A DNA stretch of 64,000 bases, from the NCBI RefSeq assembly GCF_964656455.1, contig NC_135718.1:129687966-129751965 (forward strand), written 5' to 3'. Within the stretch, counting starts at the first letter, position 1; each line of letters starts with the position of its first letter. This stretch comes from Halichoerus grypus (taxonomy: Eukaryota; Chordata; Mammalia; Carnivora; Phocidae). The position numbers and the translations under genes were made by a program. The notes under the pieces are model-generated. The model was not told the DNA's origin and ran no database searches. It was given only the letters and a program-made list of their open reading frames with translations. Of the stretch, positions 32,640 through 43,650 are shown one piece after another.

Positions 32640-32965
32640 ACAGAGAGCAAACTGGTGGTCGCCAGAGGGGAGAGGGTGGGGGGATGGGTAAATTGGGGAA
32701 AGAGGAGTGGGCGGTACAGGCTTCCAGTTATGGAATGGATAAGCCCACCGGAATGAAAGGCGCAGCACAGGGAACCTAGTCAATGGTGTTGTACTGGTGT
32801 GGGGTGAGCGCAGCGTAAGGTGTAGAGTGGTGGGGTCACCATGTTGTATACCTGAAACCAATGTCACATTGTGTGCCGACTCTACTCATATATATCGATA
32901 CAAAGCTACCCAGACTAATGGCGGCACGCTATAAAAGTTCAATAAATGCCAGGTATCATTAAAAA
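32640..32965 (+). mobile_element. L1 3' end, forward, 5'-truncated
   Basis: GCAAACTGGTGGTCGCCAGAGGGGAG...CTTCCAGTTATGGAATGGATAAG...ACCATGTTGTATACCTGAAACCAATGTCAC...TTCAATAAA is the 3' terminal part of a mammalian L1 3'UTR, followed by an A-rich run. Severe 5' truncation is typical of L1 insertions. It sits inside the MLT1-like LTR. Confidence 0.75.
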
Positions 32966-33167
32966 AAGGAAAAAAGAAAACGATTTCAGCCACGATAAGC
33001 AAACAAGCAAACAAACACAGCGGCCTCCCTCTTCAAGGCCGGCCGCAGAGTCTCCGTCATACCTCGCATCTCTGACCTCAGGCCAGGCCCTGTCTCTTGT
33101 AAGGGCTCCCGTAATTAGGTCAGGCCCATCCAGAATAATCTCCATTCCAATTAACTCGAAGTCAACT

Positions 33168-33356
33168 GGGGCGCCTGGGTGGCTCAGTTGGCCTAGCCTC
33201 TGCCTCTGGCTCAGGTCACAATCCCAGGGTCCTAGGATCGAGCCCTGCATCAGGCTCCCTGCTCAGCAGGAAGCCTGCTTCTCCCTCTCCTACTCCCCCT
33301 GCTTGTGTGCGTGCGCGCTCTCTCTCTGTCAAATAAAGAAATAAAATCTTTTTTTA
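33168..33356 (+). mobile_element. Can-SINE inside LTR
   Basis: Complete near-consensus copy. The target duplication is AACTCGAAGTCAACT at 33153-33167 and AACTCCAAGTCAACT at 33368-33382, one mismatch in 15. Confidence 0.96.
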
Positions 33357-33470
33357 AAAAACCCAAAAACTCCAAGTCAACTAATCTGGAAACTTAAATA
33401 CATCTGCAGAATCCCTTCACATTGTCAGATGATATAACCTAATATTGGGAGTGAAATCCATCCAACGCAG

Positions 33471-33944
33471 GATCCCACCACACTCAAGCACAGGGGACTG
33501 ATTATACGGTCATGTACTCTGGGGGATGGGACTCTCAGGGGCCATCACCCTTGATCTTGAGGGGAACTTCTGGACTGTGGATCTCCTATATTAATCAGGT
33601 TAAAGTTTTTGGAACCAGGAAGGGATGTGGTGTCCTTAAAGGGAGCTGGAAAGGTGAAGGAGAGGGAAGAACCCTCCAGCCTCCTTAGCTTCTGGTGTGG
33701 GTCACGTAGAGCTCAGCTCACCCTAGAACTGTGCTCACGACTCCCAGTTAGTAAACTAGCAAAGAAGTTATTTTTTAAAAAGCAATTAATAAAAAGATAA
33801 AGAAAAAAAGATAAAAAGAGGGCAACTATAAAATTAAAAGTGATAAAGAGGAACAAAAAATATCATTGAGAACAATGAATATTCATTGAATATTTTACTT
33901 AAGTAAAATAAAAGAGGTATAAAATAGAAAAGACAAAGCACATT
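33471..33944. other. No recognised gene
   Basis: Unique-looking, very A-rich from 33,770. Nothing recognised. Confidence 0.4.
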
Positions 33945-33958
33945 AAGAACAATTAAAC

Positions 33959-34153
33959 TGGGGGCGCCTGGGTCGCTCAGTCAGTTAAGTGTCTGCCTTC
34001 AGCTTGGGTTGTGATCTCAGGGTTCTGGGATAGAGCTCTGTGTTGGGCTCTCTGTTCAGCAGCAAGTCTGCTTCTCCCTCTCCCTCTCTATCTGTGATCT
34101 CTCTCGCTCTCACGGTCTCTCAAATAAATCAATAAAATCTTAAAAAAAAAAAA
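33959..34153 (+). mobile_element. Can-SINE, forward
   Basis: Complete, moderately diverged copy (GGGGGCGCCTGGGTCGCTCAG). A perfect 14-bp duplication AAGAACAATTAAAC flanks it at 33945-33958 and 34154-34167. Confidence 0.95.
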
Positions 34154-34167
34154 AAGAACAATTAAAC

Positions 34168-35195
34168 CATGCCAATGATTAAAAGGACCAAATAACTTTT
34201 AAAAGCTAAAATAATAAAAGTAAATAAAATGTAAGAACCAAGGAAGTAAGGAGCCATAGTAAATGTGTCTAAATATGGAGCAACAAATTCGAAAGCCTCG
34301 CAACCTCACGCTAAGTTAGCCAGAATTCTTTGAGCTGAAGAAACCCTAAAATCCAACACATATATGTGAGCATCTTTCTCAACCAGGGTTCCTCATCCGA
34401 ACCACAGAACACAGAAAAATTACTTGAGTGACTATTTTCTCCATGCTCCCCCCAAATGGTACAAAGCTACTATCATTTATACGCACAGAAAATAAGTTAA
34501 TTCGTGTACACGGTGGTTGCCTGGAGCATTAGGGCTTCATTCTCTCACCAAACTAGATGATCTATGTCAAAAAGTATGCAACCGAGACAGGATTGGTCAG
34601 TTTGGCACACAGTTCTGTGATGTTTTTGAGAAATAAGTTTTAGGTGAGAAGTGGAAACTGAAGTCAGACTCCTGGGACATTTTCTTCCTGAAGAGTTGCA
34701 TGGTCACGTGATAACCGACTGACGAACAGAAGTCACTTTGGATCATTTACTGAAAATAATAAGGCCATCAACAGATGTCTTGACTTCACCCAGACGAATT
34801 CAGAGAGGTAGCAGAGAACATTCATTTATTTGATTTTACTCCATAAGCCTCCTGGCCAAAGGTCCAGGGAGGACTTATGATTGGTACCTTTTTTAAAAAA
34901 ATAAGACTTTTCCAAATTCACATTGGGATGGGCCAAAACTGTCTTGTAAGGGAGGACTGATGCCAGAGCAGCTCCCAGATGCTCCTTTCTTTTCTTCCCC
35001 TCCAGCATTATGTAAGTGAAAAAACAAATGACTGCCAGCTTCACACAGTTGTCCACATCCTGGCCAAGGGACTCCTACAATCCCACAGGCAGAACACTCC
35101 AGAAGGTAACAAGGGGCACAGCCTGCTCAATTCTGCTTGACTTCAAAGCTGCACGGACATCAATCGTGCTTTCCTTAAAACATTTATTTCCTTGT
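34168..35195. other. No recognised gene or repeat
   Basis: 1 kb of unique-looking sequence of average composition. Open frames up to 88 codons have no domain. Confidence 0.4.
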
Positions 35196-35708
35196 TGTAT
35201 TAGTTACCCGTTATGTAACAGATTACACCAAAACTTTAGTCACCTAAAACAACAAATAGTTATTAGCTCAAGCTTTCTGTAGGTCAAGAATTCCAGAGCA
35301 CCCAAACTGGGTAGGTTTGTTCAGAGTCTCTCATATAGTTGTAGTTGGGATGTTGGCCAAGGCCGCTGTCATCTGAAGGCTTGCATAGTGCTGGGGATTT
35401 ACCAAGATGGCTCATTCACATTCATATGCCTTTTGGCAGGTGGCCCCAGCACCTCTCAGGTTCTCAGCCGGAAGCCTCAGCCACTCATCATGTGGATGTC
35501 TCCATAGGCTCTTTGTGGGTCCCCACAATATGGCCTAACTTCCTCTGGAAAGAAAGAGGAAGAATCTGTAGTCCTTTTATGACCTAGTCTCCAAATTTAC
35601 ACATTGCCATTTTTGCTTAATTCTATTTCTGATAAGTGGATCATTAAGTCTAGCCCACCACCAAGGGTGGGAGACTCAGACTCTATCTTTTATTTTTATT
35701 ATTTTTGT

Positions 35709-35906
35709 TTTTTTAAAAAAGATTTATTTATTTTAGAGAAAGAGAGCACACTTAACAGGAGAAGAGGGGCAGAAGGAGAAAATCTCAAGCAGACTCCCCA
35801 CTGAGCATGGGTCTCGATGTGGGGCTCCATCTCACAACCCTGAGATCATGACCAGAGCCAAAATCAAAAGTCGGACACCCAACTGACTGAGCCACCTAGA
35901 TGCCCC
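35709..35906 (-). mobile_element. Can-SINE inside MLT1-like LTR
   Basis: Older type, complete. The flanking words GACTCTATCTTTTA and GACTCCATCTTTTA are the target duplication. Confidence 0.94.
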
Positions 35907-35935
35907 TAGACTCCATCTTTTAAAGGGAGAAGTAT

Positions 35936-36533
35936 TGTAGGGGAGGAAAAAAAAAAAACTTTTCCCTCTACCCTCTTAGGTTTATTACGTGGGGCCCTGC
36001 AAATTAGACTGACAAAAGACAGATTAAGAGAAAAACAGTTTATTAACCCATGTAGAGCTCATACATGAGGGAAAAATGGTGAACAGTGATGAATTTAGGC
36101 TTCTAGCATCCTAACAAAACCGAAAAAATTTGTAGAGAAATGGCAAGCCAAAGGAAAAGGGTTTCAGGCTTCCAAGAGTGGCAAACTATGAGAAGGAACA
36201 TATATGGGGAAAGCTCATGGCAGATAAGGGTTATTTCAGTGAGGTTTGTTATGCAGATTCCTGTCTGTGCTGTCTCTGGGCTGATAAGAGTCTCTGGTGA
36301 TTAAGAGCCTAAGCCTGCTTCTAGGCAAATAGTGGGGGAGGGCAGAGAGCTTGCTTTCTCGCTTTTTTTTTTCTTTTCTTTTCTTTTCTTTTCTTTTCTT
36401 TTCTTTTCTTTCTTTCTTTCTTTCTTTCTTTTTTTTTTTTTTTTGGTGTTGCTGTTTCTCAGTTGTCTTCCCCTCAAAATAATCCTTACGCCAAAGCGGC
36501 ATATTTTGGGGTGGCATATTCTGATCCCCTACA
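35936..36533 (-). mobile_element. ERV1-like solo LTR with 4-bp target duplication
   Basis: Begins TGTAGGGGAGG and ends GATCCCCTACA, perfect reverse-complement TG...CA ends. It is flanked by GTAT at 35932-35935 and 36534-36537. A 4-bp duplication is typical of gammaretrovirus-like class I elements. The best preserved of the four family members in the window. A TTTCT microsatellite sits near its 3' side. It has no internal retroviral sequence, which points to LTR-LTR recombination after insertion. Confidence 0.85.
36363..36444 (+). repeat. (TTTTC)n/(TTTC)n microsatellite inside LTR
   Basis: About nine TTTTC units then TTTC units then a T run. It lies within the reverse ERV1-like LTR and accounts for much of its length difference from sister copies. 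Confidence 0.97.
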
Positions 36534-36785
36534 GTATCGAAGAACCTGTGGACATATTTTAGAACTGCCACACTTGTCTTCTGCAGCAAGAAGAACAGCA
36601 CAGCACTCCTGGTTGTCTCTCTCTGTCTCTAGCCACTCACTCTCAATGTCCATCTGTGGCCCTTCGTATTATTCCTGTTTCTTGAATACTGGGTTTCCTG
36701 GGCCTCTGTTCTTCTCCTTCCACCTGTTTGTTCTGGGCCACCCGAGGCTCACATGTACCACCTTCCAGCTGGTGATTCTCCAACC

Positions 36786-36985
36786 CAGGGGTTGGCATAT
36801 GTTTTATGAAAGGGCCATATGGCTTAGTAGGCCAAATGTTCTCTATTGCAAATATCCAACTTTGTTGCTATTGTGCAAAAGCACCCGTGGACAATGCGTA
36901 AATGAATGGGCCTGACTGTGTTCCAATAATACTTTATTTGTACAACTGGCTGCCAGTCTGCTGGCCATACTTTGCTGACCCTTTT
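36786..36985. mobile_element. hAT-type MITE inside L2
   Basis: CAGGGGTTGGCATATG...AAAGGGCCATATGGC...GTGTTCCAATAATACTTTATTTG...TTTGCTGACCCTTTT matches a common non-autonomous hAT family with CAGGGGTTGGCAAAC ends. Inserted in the forward L2. Confidence 0.78.
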
Positions 36986-37344
36986 TCTAACTTCTGTCAC
37001 CCTCACAGACCCTTCTTCTGGGCTCCAGATAAATGCCCACCTGCCCTCGGGATGTTTCCTCTTGGATGCCTCAGATGTAGCTCAAACTCCTCTCTTCCCG
37101 TGCTGTACTCCCTGTATTGAACCCAGTTTTCGCTTGTGTTCTCTGTCTTGTAAGTGACATTGCCATTTGGTCAGTTGCTGGAGCCTGAGAGCTAGAAGTG
37201 ACTCCTGTTCATCCCTCTCTCTCATCTCCCACATCCAGTCAGTCAACCTTTGGTCTACTTCCTAAAGTTATCCCTTGGCTCTATTTCCACTGCTATGACT
37301 CAGTTTAAGCTCTCATTGGTCCTTCCCGAAGTACCCCAAGAGCT

Positions 37345-37836
37345 TCGGTGAACAGTGGCCCCCAAAGATGTCCACATCCTAATCCCCAGGGCCTGTGAAT
37401 ATGCCACCTTGCATGGCATAAGGGACTTTGCAGATGTGAGTAAATTAGGGCTCTTGAAATGGGAAGATTATCCTGGATTATCCAAATTGACCTGATATAA
37501 TCACAAGGTTCCTTATAAGAGAAAGCCAAGAAGGTCAGACATGGGAGGGAATGTGCCAATGGAAGCAGAGATTTGCAAGGTGCCCTTTGAAGGTGGTGGA
37601 AGGGGCTACAAACCCAAGAATGCAGGTGGCCTCTGAAAGTTGGAAAAGACAAGGAAATGGATTTCGAACTCGAACCTCTAGAAGGTACCAGCCCTCCCAG
37701 CATCTTAGCTTTAGCCCGGGAGTCGAGCCTGACTTTGGTCTTCCAGCCTCCAGAACTGTAAGATGATACAGCTGTGTTGTTTTAGGCCACCAAATATGTG
37801 GTCACTTGTTAACGGCAGCAATAGAAAATGAATACA
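37345..37836 (+). mobile_element. MLT1-type MaLR LTR, forward, inside L2
   Basis: CCCCCAAAGATGTCCACATCCTAATCCCCAGG...GGACTTTGCAGATGTG...ATTATCCTGGATTATCC...CTCCAGAACTGTAAGATGATACAGCTGTGTTG...AATAGAAAATGAATACA is a clear forward MLT1 layout, probably an E/F/G-like subfamily. Confidence 0.82.
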
Positions 37837-38330
37837 CCTCCTCGCCCTCCAATCTTGCTCTATTCTCCGCCCCACCCCAAACACAAATATGATCTGTCAC
37901 ATCCGCATTCAAAACACTTCCCTGACTTCCCTGCATCCTTAGGATAAATTCCCAGCTCCTTGCAAGACTCCATCACGGATCACCAGCAGTTTATGCCCCA
38001 TAAATTCATACAGTGAATTTCCCATTATGTTGTCCCTCCATTAGACGAAATGTTTTGTCCTTGTAGGACCTGCTGATCTTCCCTCTCCCACCTGACTAAC
38101 GCCTGCAAGTCATTTAGATATCACTTCCTCAGTGATCGTCCCTGCCCCCATTCTGAGTTCAGGTCCTCTGTTAGAGACGCTAAAGTCATTTCCCTGTCAC
38201 ACCCCTGACCCACTTTATTGCTATGACTTGTGAACTCAGAGACTGCACAACTGTCTTGTTCACCACTCTGAGCCGAGCACCTTCCATGACGGCTGGCCCA
38301 CACCAGTGTGCAGTGATGACATCCATGGAT

Positions 38331-39164
38331 GAGTGGTGGGTCTAGGGAGACTTGCTGGAGGCGGTGGTAAGGGGCTCCAGCACTGTGTCATGTCCCCTTG
38401 AGAAAACTGGGGAAGAAGAGCCCATGGGGGAGAGAGACCCGGAGCCGACTCGGGAGCAGGTGGGAGTCTGAATTGCCCTCATTTCCCTTCTTGCTCGGCC
38501 TGGTGGGGAAGACTCTGGGAAGGGGAATGGGGCGTCACTGTCCTCCTGCTACAATTAGCTGAGCCTTTCATTCTTCTTCTACAAAGAGGAGAGAGCAAAT
38601 CAAAGGGAGATAAAAGTGCATGTCCCACAAAGGACATCGAGATGAGGGGGAAGGAAGGGAGGGTGGTGGGACAGAGAGGCAGAGGCAGAGAGAAAGCCCT
38701 GCGGCCCAAACAAAAGCCCAAAGCCAGCTGATCCCAAGGATCAGACGGTGGAGACACAGGGACAGGAAGAGAGCAGACTGCGTGGGGATCAGCAGCCCTG
38801 TCAGCCAAGGAGGAGAGGGAGTGAAGGAAGATGAAACACCAGTGTGAATGGCCAGGGAAGAGGGTGGACCGGGACCCCAAATGGAGTTGGGACAAAAGCA
38901 TGAAAAGACAAGATTGCTACCATCCCATGAGCCCTCCACCCAGGGAAAGCAAAGAGGGGCTGGAGACAAAGGCAGAGAGGGGAAGGTGGAAAGGGAGGGG
39001 GCACAGCCAACTGGCCCTGTGCTGGTGACAGGGCCGTGAGCGTGGGGGACTCAGTGGTGCGTTCTCCACAGGGCTCAGCCAAGGCTCCGAGGGGGGAGGG
39101 AGAATCAGGGTACCGGTCTATATTTGATGAGAGAATCCTACCTGAGCAGCTTTCTTGGATTTGA
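38331..39164. other. No recognised gene; GC-rich, purine-rich
   Basis: Strand-biased purine-rich sequence (long G/A stretches at 38.63-38.83 and 38.94-39.0 kb). That bias creates overlapping reverse-strand open frames of 93-140 codons rich in Pro, Ser and Leu. These look like composition artefacts. No repeat is recognised. Confidence 0.45.
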
Positions 39165-39321
39165 ACTTCCTATAAATAGAACTTGAGATGAACACACAAA
39201 AATCATGTGGTCATGAGCCTTTCAACACGTATGTTTTTGTGTCTGGCTTCTTTCTCTCAACATGATGCTGCATGCGGTGTAGATAAGTCCTTGTCATTGC
39301 TCTATAATATTCCATGATGTA

Positions 39322-39325
<4 letters not shown>
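39165..39325 (-). mobile_element. L1M 3'UTR fragment, reverse
   Basis: CTTCCTATAAATAGAACTTGAGATG...GTCTGGCTTCTTTCTCTCAACATGATG...GCTCTATAATATTCCATGATG resembles the reverse strand of old L1 3'UTR sequence, the same type as at 54.2 kb. Confidence 0.65.

Positions 39326-39353
<28 letters not shown>
39326..39353 (+). repeat. (AT)n microsatellite
   Basis: About 14 AT units, probably expanded from the terminal part of the adjoining L1 fragment. Confidence 0.97.
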
Positions 39354-39354
<1 letters not shown>

Positions 39355-39409
39355 CCATTCTTACACCTATATATAGCCATTCTTATACCATGGAAGGTGC
39401 TTGGCACAG

Positions 39410-39990
39410 AGACTTTTCATCAGGTCCACAATCTCTTATCTGAACCCTTGGAACCAGATGTGTTTCAGAATTTTAGAAAGATGGTAAACAAAGATGTGGG
39501 GCCCAAACACTGTATTTACCCAACACCGTATGCTCGGTGTGCGGAAGTCCCCTGTAGTTAGATGCGTGAATGTTTCTGCAAGGAAATGCATGAATGCTCA
39601 TCCTAGAAATAGCTTCACGTTGGCCAGGTTTTGCCACCAAATGAGTTCAGGCCAGATTGTGTTATGCCTCCAAATAAAAGGTGACATTTTTAGGGGCGTC
39701 TGGGTGGTTCAGATGGCTAAGCATCTGCCTTCAGCTCAGGTCATGATATCAGGGTCCTGGGATCGAGCCCCGCATCGGGCTCCTGGCTCAGTGGAGAGTC
39801 TGCTTCTCCCTCTCCTTCTGCCTCTCCCCCGCTCATGCTCTCTCTCTCTCTGTATCTCTGTGTCTCAAATGAATAAATAAAATAGTTAACAATAACAACA
39901 AAAAAAGATGACATTTTTGGTTTTCAGGGCTTTTGTTGTTTGAGAATTCAGAACTTGGCGTGGTGGACCTATCGTGTACTCGTTCCCAAT
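39410..39990. mobile_element. Possible Tc1/mariner-type DNA transposon, split by SINE
   Basis: ACAATCTCTTATCTGAACCCTTGGAACCAGATGTGTTTCAGAATTTT resembles the end of a Tigger-group element (TTATCTGAAATGCTTGGGACCAGAAGTG). The part after the SINE (GACATTTTTGGTTTTCAGGGC) could be its other end. Family assignment is tentative. Confidence 0.5.
39693..39893 (+). mobile_element. Can-SINE, forward
   Basis: Complete copy. GGTGACATTTTT before and GATGACATTTTT after form the target duplication. It is the last SINE before a 5.3-kb SINE-free interval. Confidence 0.95.
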
Positions 39991-42900
39991 AAAATTTGCT
40001 TCGGGAAACCCTGGCAGAAAGAGGGGTTCAATACCACGGAATGGGTATCAGCAAAAATAAAAAACAAAGGTCCAACAATGTTTAAGCAATGAGACACAGT
40101 CCAGAAGGGATGTTGGAGTCAGCTGAATGGGGCTCAAACCCTGAATGCATGAGACTGAGAGGACTCCTGACAGAGGCTGGCTACCTCGCTCCCTGTTTGC
40201 CCCGTCCCATGTGAGCATTGTAAACCTTCTTTGTTTTTATAACCTCAATTCCTAATCTTAAAATTGTTGATTATATTTTTTGTATCGTTTTAAAGCTCAT
40301 TTCTTTCTTTTATCCTTTTAATCTGTTGGTCCTCTAGTTCTGTTTTACTTATCTTGATTATTCTTTATCTCTCTTTTGTCCTTTATAATTTGATATTACA
40401 TTCTTTTAGCTCATCTTCCTGTTTTTATTGTTATCGTGCTATTTTGTAGTGACTGAGAAAAGGCCCTGTAGTTTGGAGGAGAAAGCGGTGAGCGTCTGCC
40501 CCCACCCCGCCCTCCGAGCCCGATTGCTCGGTCCTCGGGAGAGTTTCTTTCCCTGAGGAGATTCCTGGGTGGTGGGGGGAGTCCTCAAAATTTAAGCTCA
40601 AGCCCTCACCAAGAATTGGTCCTGGGGCTCTTGAAGCCTTGGAAAACACCCAGTCTCAAAGCAGGAGGCTGTTCTAAGTGATGGGGATTTATTTCTGGTT
40701 AAATATTTCTTTGTTCTGGGAGACCAGAGCCTCCGTGTCCTTAACCTGGCAGAGATGCCCTTCCCTGTCCCCACCTGCAGGTGGGTACTCCTTATCCTTC
40801 TACATCCTCAAGAATGCTCCATGCTGAGGATGCAGTGACGTGTGTTTAAGCTTTCCACCAGCAGCAGAGATTTCTAGAGGGACGGAGAAGGCCTTGTTCC
40901 CGTGAGTCAGCGATGAGTGAGGGTGTGGCCCTGTGCTAGTTGTTGCTACGTGGGGCATAGAGAGCTCTCTACCCCCCTTCCCTGGGCGGAGTGGCCTTCC
41001 ACAGCCACACTGACATCGCCTTAGACCCAGCTGGGGGGAAGGTTGCGCTCTCCTCATGGGATTTCACCAGACGGAAGAACCCCAAGTTTGGGAAACGCAC
41101 TGAAAGGGGAGAGTGGCTGGTTACACCCTCTACTCAGAGCCAGGCCGAGTCCTAGACTCGCCCTTTTGTCCTAAAGGGGTGCTCATTCGGTCAATTGCCC
41201 TAGGAAGGGGCAGACCCCCAGAGAGAAGGGAGACCTGGGAGAAGTAGGCGTGAGAGTGCTTTGGGGCCCTGAGGACCCCCTGGAAGAAGGCTTGGATACC
41301 CCCTTCTTTGAGGAAGAGGAAGGCAGGCCTGGGAAGCAGGTGAGAATGGGGCTTTGGGGGACTCAGAGTCTGGAGCTTGTTTAAAGTCCTGTTTTTCCAC
41401 ATCCCAGTGTCCCCCGCCGAGGGTCCCAAGCCTTCCCACAGGTTTTATCTGAACAGTACAAGCCTGCCTCCCGCTGCCGCAACCATAGCACAGAGCCGCA
41501 GATGGGGGGCCCGCCTGCCCGGCCAGGCTGGCCTCCCAGGTCGGTGCAGTTGGGACCCCCCCCCACCAGGGGACCAGGGGCTGTGCCCCCGCGACCTCAG
41601 CGCTGTGTGGCTGCGGGAGAGCCGTGGGCTGAGCCGGGGCTTATTTTAGTCCCTCTCATCAGTTAGCTGCACACTGCTTTTTATATCATTTTAATTATCT
41701 TTTTATTTCTTTTAATTTATCTTTTTTTATGGGCGGCTATATATATTTTTTTCTCTTCCTGTTGCCTATTTCTTCACCTTAATAAACTGGGTGCTGGGGG
41801 GCCTGAGCTCAGGGGAGAGTCCGGAGGCAGCCCAAGCAGAAAAGGAGGGACACTGCCCTCTGTGACTGGACCCCCAAGTCCCCTTGCCAGTCGCATCTTG
41901 TCCCCAGTGACCCTCAGGACTCTGAGAAACTCCTACGTGTGGAACTCGGGAGCCCCCAGGCCAGAATTCTCCCCCAGGGTCATGATGTATTTACCTATAC
42001 CGATAACACATTTGAACTAGGGACATGGTGGTAACGCTATTTTCATAATTAGAAAGGTAATACATGCTCATCAGCCAGAAACGCAAATACAGAGGTGCAT
42101 GACGTAAAACGCATACGTCCCTCACCTCCCCGAAATCCTGCTCCGGACTCAGAGTAGCCTTGTTAACATAACACGTGTGTGGAAATATTATCTGTAGCAT
42201 ACATATCACACAGGCACGTTTAACATTTGGTGGGTAAGGCCAAATTGTCCACCAAAAAATGCTAAGCCAATTTTTATCCCTACCCACAGCTCAGCAGAGG
42301 GCCCCTGTCCCCCTTCGCCTACGCCCTCGCCAGCACAGCAGAGGGTCGAAAGCGGACCTTTCCAAAATTCTTCCTGTAACAGCCTGCCCCTGTCCTGCAC
42401 ACCCGCCCCCCCCCCCCGCCCCCGTTCCCGGGCTCTCTGGATTCAGGAAATGGGGTCGATGTGAGTGACCTTTGTCCATTAATCACGAGGAGATGCAACG
42501 TCCTTGCTGGACAAAGCTCCGGCTCTGGCTCCACCCCCAGGCCGGCTGGGTACCGTCCCCGCGGAGGTCCAGCTTCGGAAGCCTGTGCCAAGGATCCTCC
42601 GCAGAAGCAGCGGGAGACCCGCAGGCACCCTTGACAATGGGCGGGGGCCTCTCTTCCTATTCATGTGCGCAGACACCCACTGAGCACCAAGTGTGAGTCA
42701 CGCCTGAAGGTCCGTCTGGATTTTTCCCAAATCCTGATCCTCTCCCAGAGGGAGTGGGCAGAGCCTTCCCCTCCACACCCTCCCACCACATCTAATAGCT
42801 TCCATCGCTCGGGGGAATCTTCCCAGGATCGTGTGTGCGCCGGGCAAGGGGCTGCGGTTAGGAAGGTGGGTCTCCCTGGCAGCCCGCTGCGGTGGGGTGG

Positions 42901-43650
42901 GCAGTATGTGGGTGGGCAGGCAGGGGCTGGGTGTCAACACAGCTTCAGAGATAGTCCGTCTGCAGGTGAGAGAGATGAATGGGAGGGCGGCCCTAACTAA
43001 GGGTAAACAACTGAGACCAGGCGGAAACAAGGCCGGGGTGAAGGAAGTGGGAAAGGGGCAGAGCTGGCTGCCAGGGGTGTACCCCCCTCAGGTCCCCCTC
43101 TTCCCCCCCACCCTCCGGCCTGGGTGCCAGCTATCTGGCCAAGGCCTAGCAGCTGATTGGAAGGTGAGAACTAGTCACCGTCCCAGACAATCGGTCTGAC
43201 TTCTTCCTCTCTGAGTTAACTGAACGGTTATCTTTGACCTCAAAAATAACAGCCCTAAGTTTTTTATGACTTGGAAGTTAAGACAGACACCATCTCCTCC
43301 TTCTCTTTCAGTGGTGGTTCTGTAATAGGAACCACCCCCCGCCGCCGCACCCCGAGAAGGAGGTATAAGTGGGCCGCAGCCTATGGTGCCAAGTGCCTGG
43401 CCACCTGGGGTCTGCCTGGTGGTAGTGGGTATGGGGTCCCATATACTCCAGCTCCCCTCAAATGGAACAAAACATCTCCTTCAAGGAGATGCAACTGGAG
43501 TCAACGAGCATCCCGTTATTATAGAACAGCTTACCCCACACCCACTCCAAACCCCCCTCCCTTAGCAGTCTCCACTCTAGAGCCCGGGAACACGAAAACC
43601 ACTCTTTGTCTTCTGCAGCTGTAGGTGACTTTTGACAATGTCCTGGCCAG
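39991..43650. other. GC-rich interval with AT-rich islands; no supported gene
   Basis: 3.7 kb without a transposon I can name. It contains an AT-rich stretch at 40.24-40.45 kb, a GC-rich block at 41.4-41.65 kb leading into an AT-rich island at 41.64-41.79 kb, a C-rich run at 42.40-42.43 kb, and CpG-containing sequence at 42.5-43.0 kb. Many overlapping open frames of 60-122 codons occur on both strands, which is what GC-rich non-coding DNA produces. None has a domain I recognise. Confidence 0.5.
42402..42430 (-). other. Potential G-quadruplex on reverse strand
   Basis: The forward strand reads CCCG, then 12 C, then GCCCCCG and TTCCC. The reverse strand therefore has four or more G runs with loops of one to three bases, satisfying the usual G3+N1-7 rule. 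Formation in the cell is inferred only. Confidence 0.6.

Larger units (their letters stand above)
32275..33470 (-). mobile_element. MLT1-like LTR, reverse, split by L1 and SINE
   Basis: The 5' portion (GGAACAAATTACCACAAATTTAGTGGC...CCTTGCACTTGCATGACTGG) ends near 32,640. The 3' portion resumes near 32,985 (CTGTCTCTTGTAAGGGC...ATTAGGTCAGGCCCATCCAGAATAATC) and again after a SINE (ACATCTGCAGAATCCCTTCAC). This order identifies one LTR interrupted twice. Confidence 0.65.
35196..36573 (-). mobile_element. MLT1-like LTR, reverse, split by SINE and ERV1-like LTR
   Basis: Starts TGTATTAGTTACCCGTTATGTAAC and runs CTGTCATCTGAAGGC...CCAAGATGGCTCATTCACATTC...TTTTATGACCTAGTCTCC. It resumes after a SINE at 35,907 (AAAGGGAGAAGTATT) and, after the ERV1-like LTR, at 36,534 (GTATCGAAGAACCTGTGGACATATTTTAG). 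The continuity across both insertions supports a single parent LTR. Confidence 0.72.
36590..38330 (+). mobile_element. L2 LINE, forward, split by hAT and MLT1
   Basis: Segments at 36590-36785, 36986-37344 and 37837-38330 follow the forward L2 consensus in order: CAGATGTAGCTCAAACTCC, CACATCCAGTCAGTCAACC, AATTCCCAGCTCCTTGCAAG, TCACTTCCTCAGTGATCG, then the 3' end TCTTGTTCACCACTCTGAGCC. Its reverse-transcriptase part is not translatable. Confidence 0.75.

Noticed and set aside
38479..38969. Overlapping reverse-strand open frames of 133-140 codons
   Set aside because: The forward strand is purine-rich, so the reverse strand is pyrimidine-rich and stop-poor. Composition is Pro/Ser/Leu and two frames are open at once, which argues against selection on either.
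43313..43336. Hairpin GGTGGTTC/GAACCACC
   Set aside because: 8-bp stem at chance level. Noted only because it lies next to an acceptor-like site.
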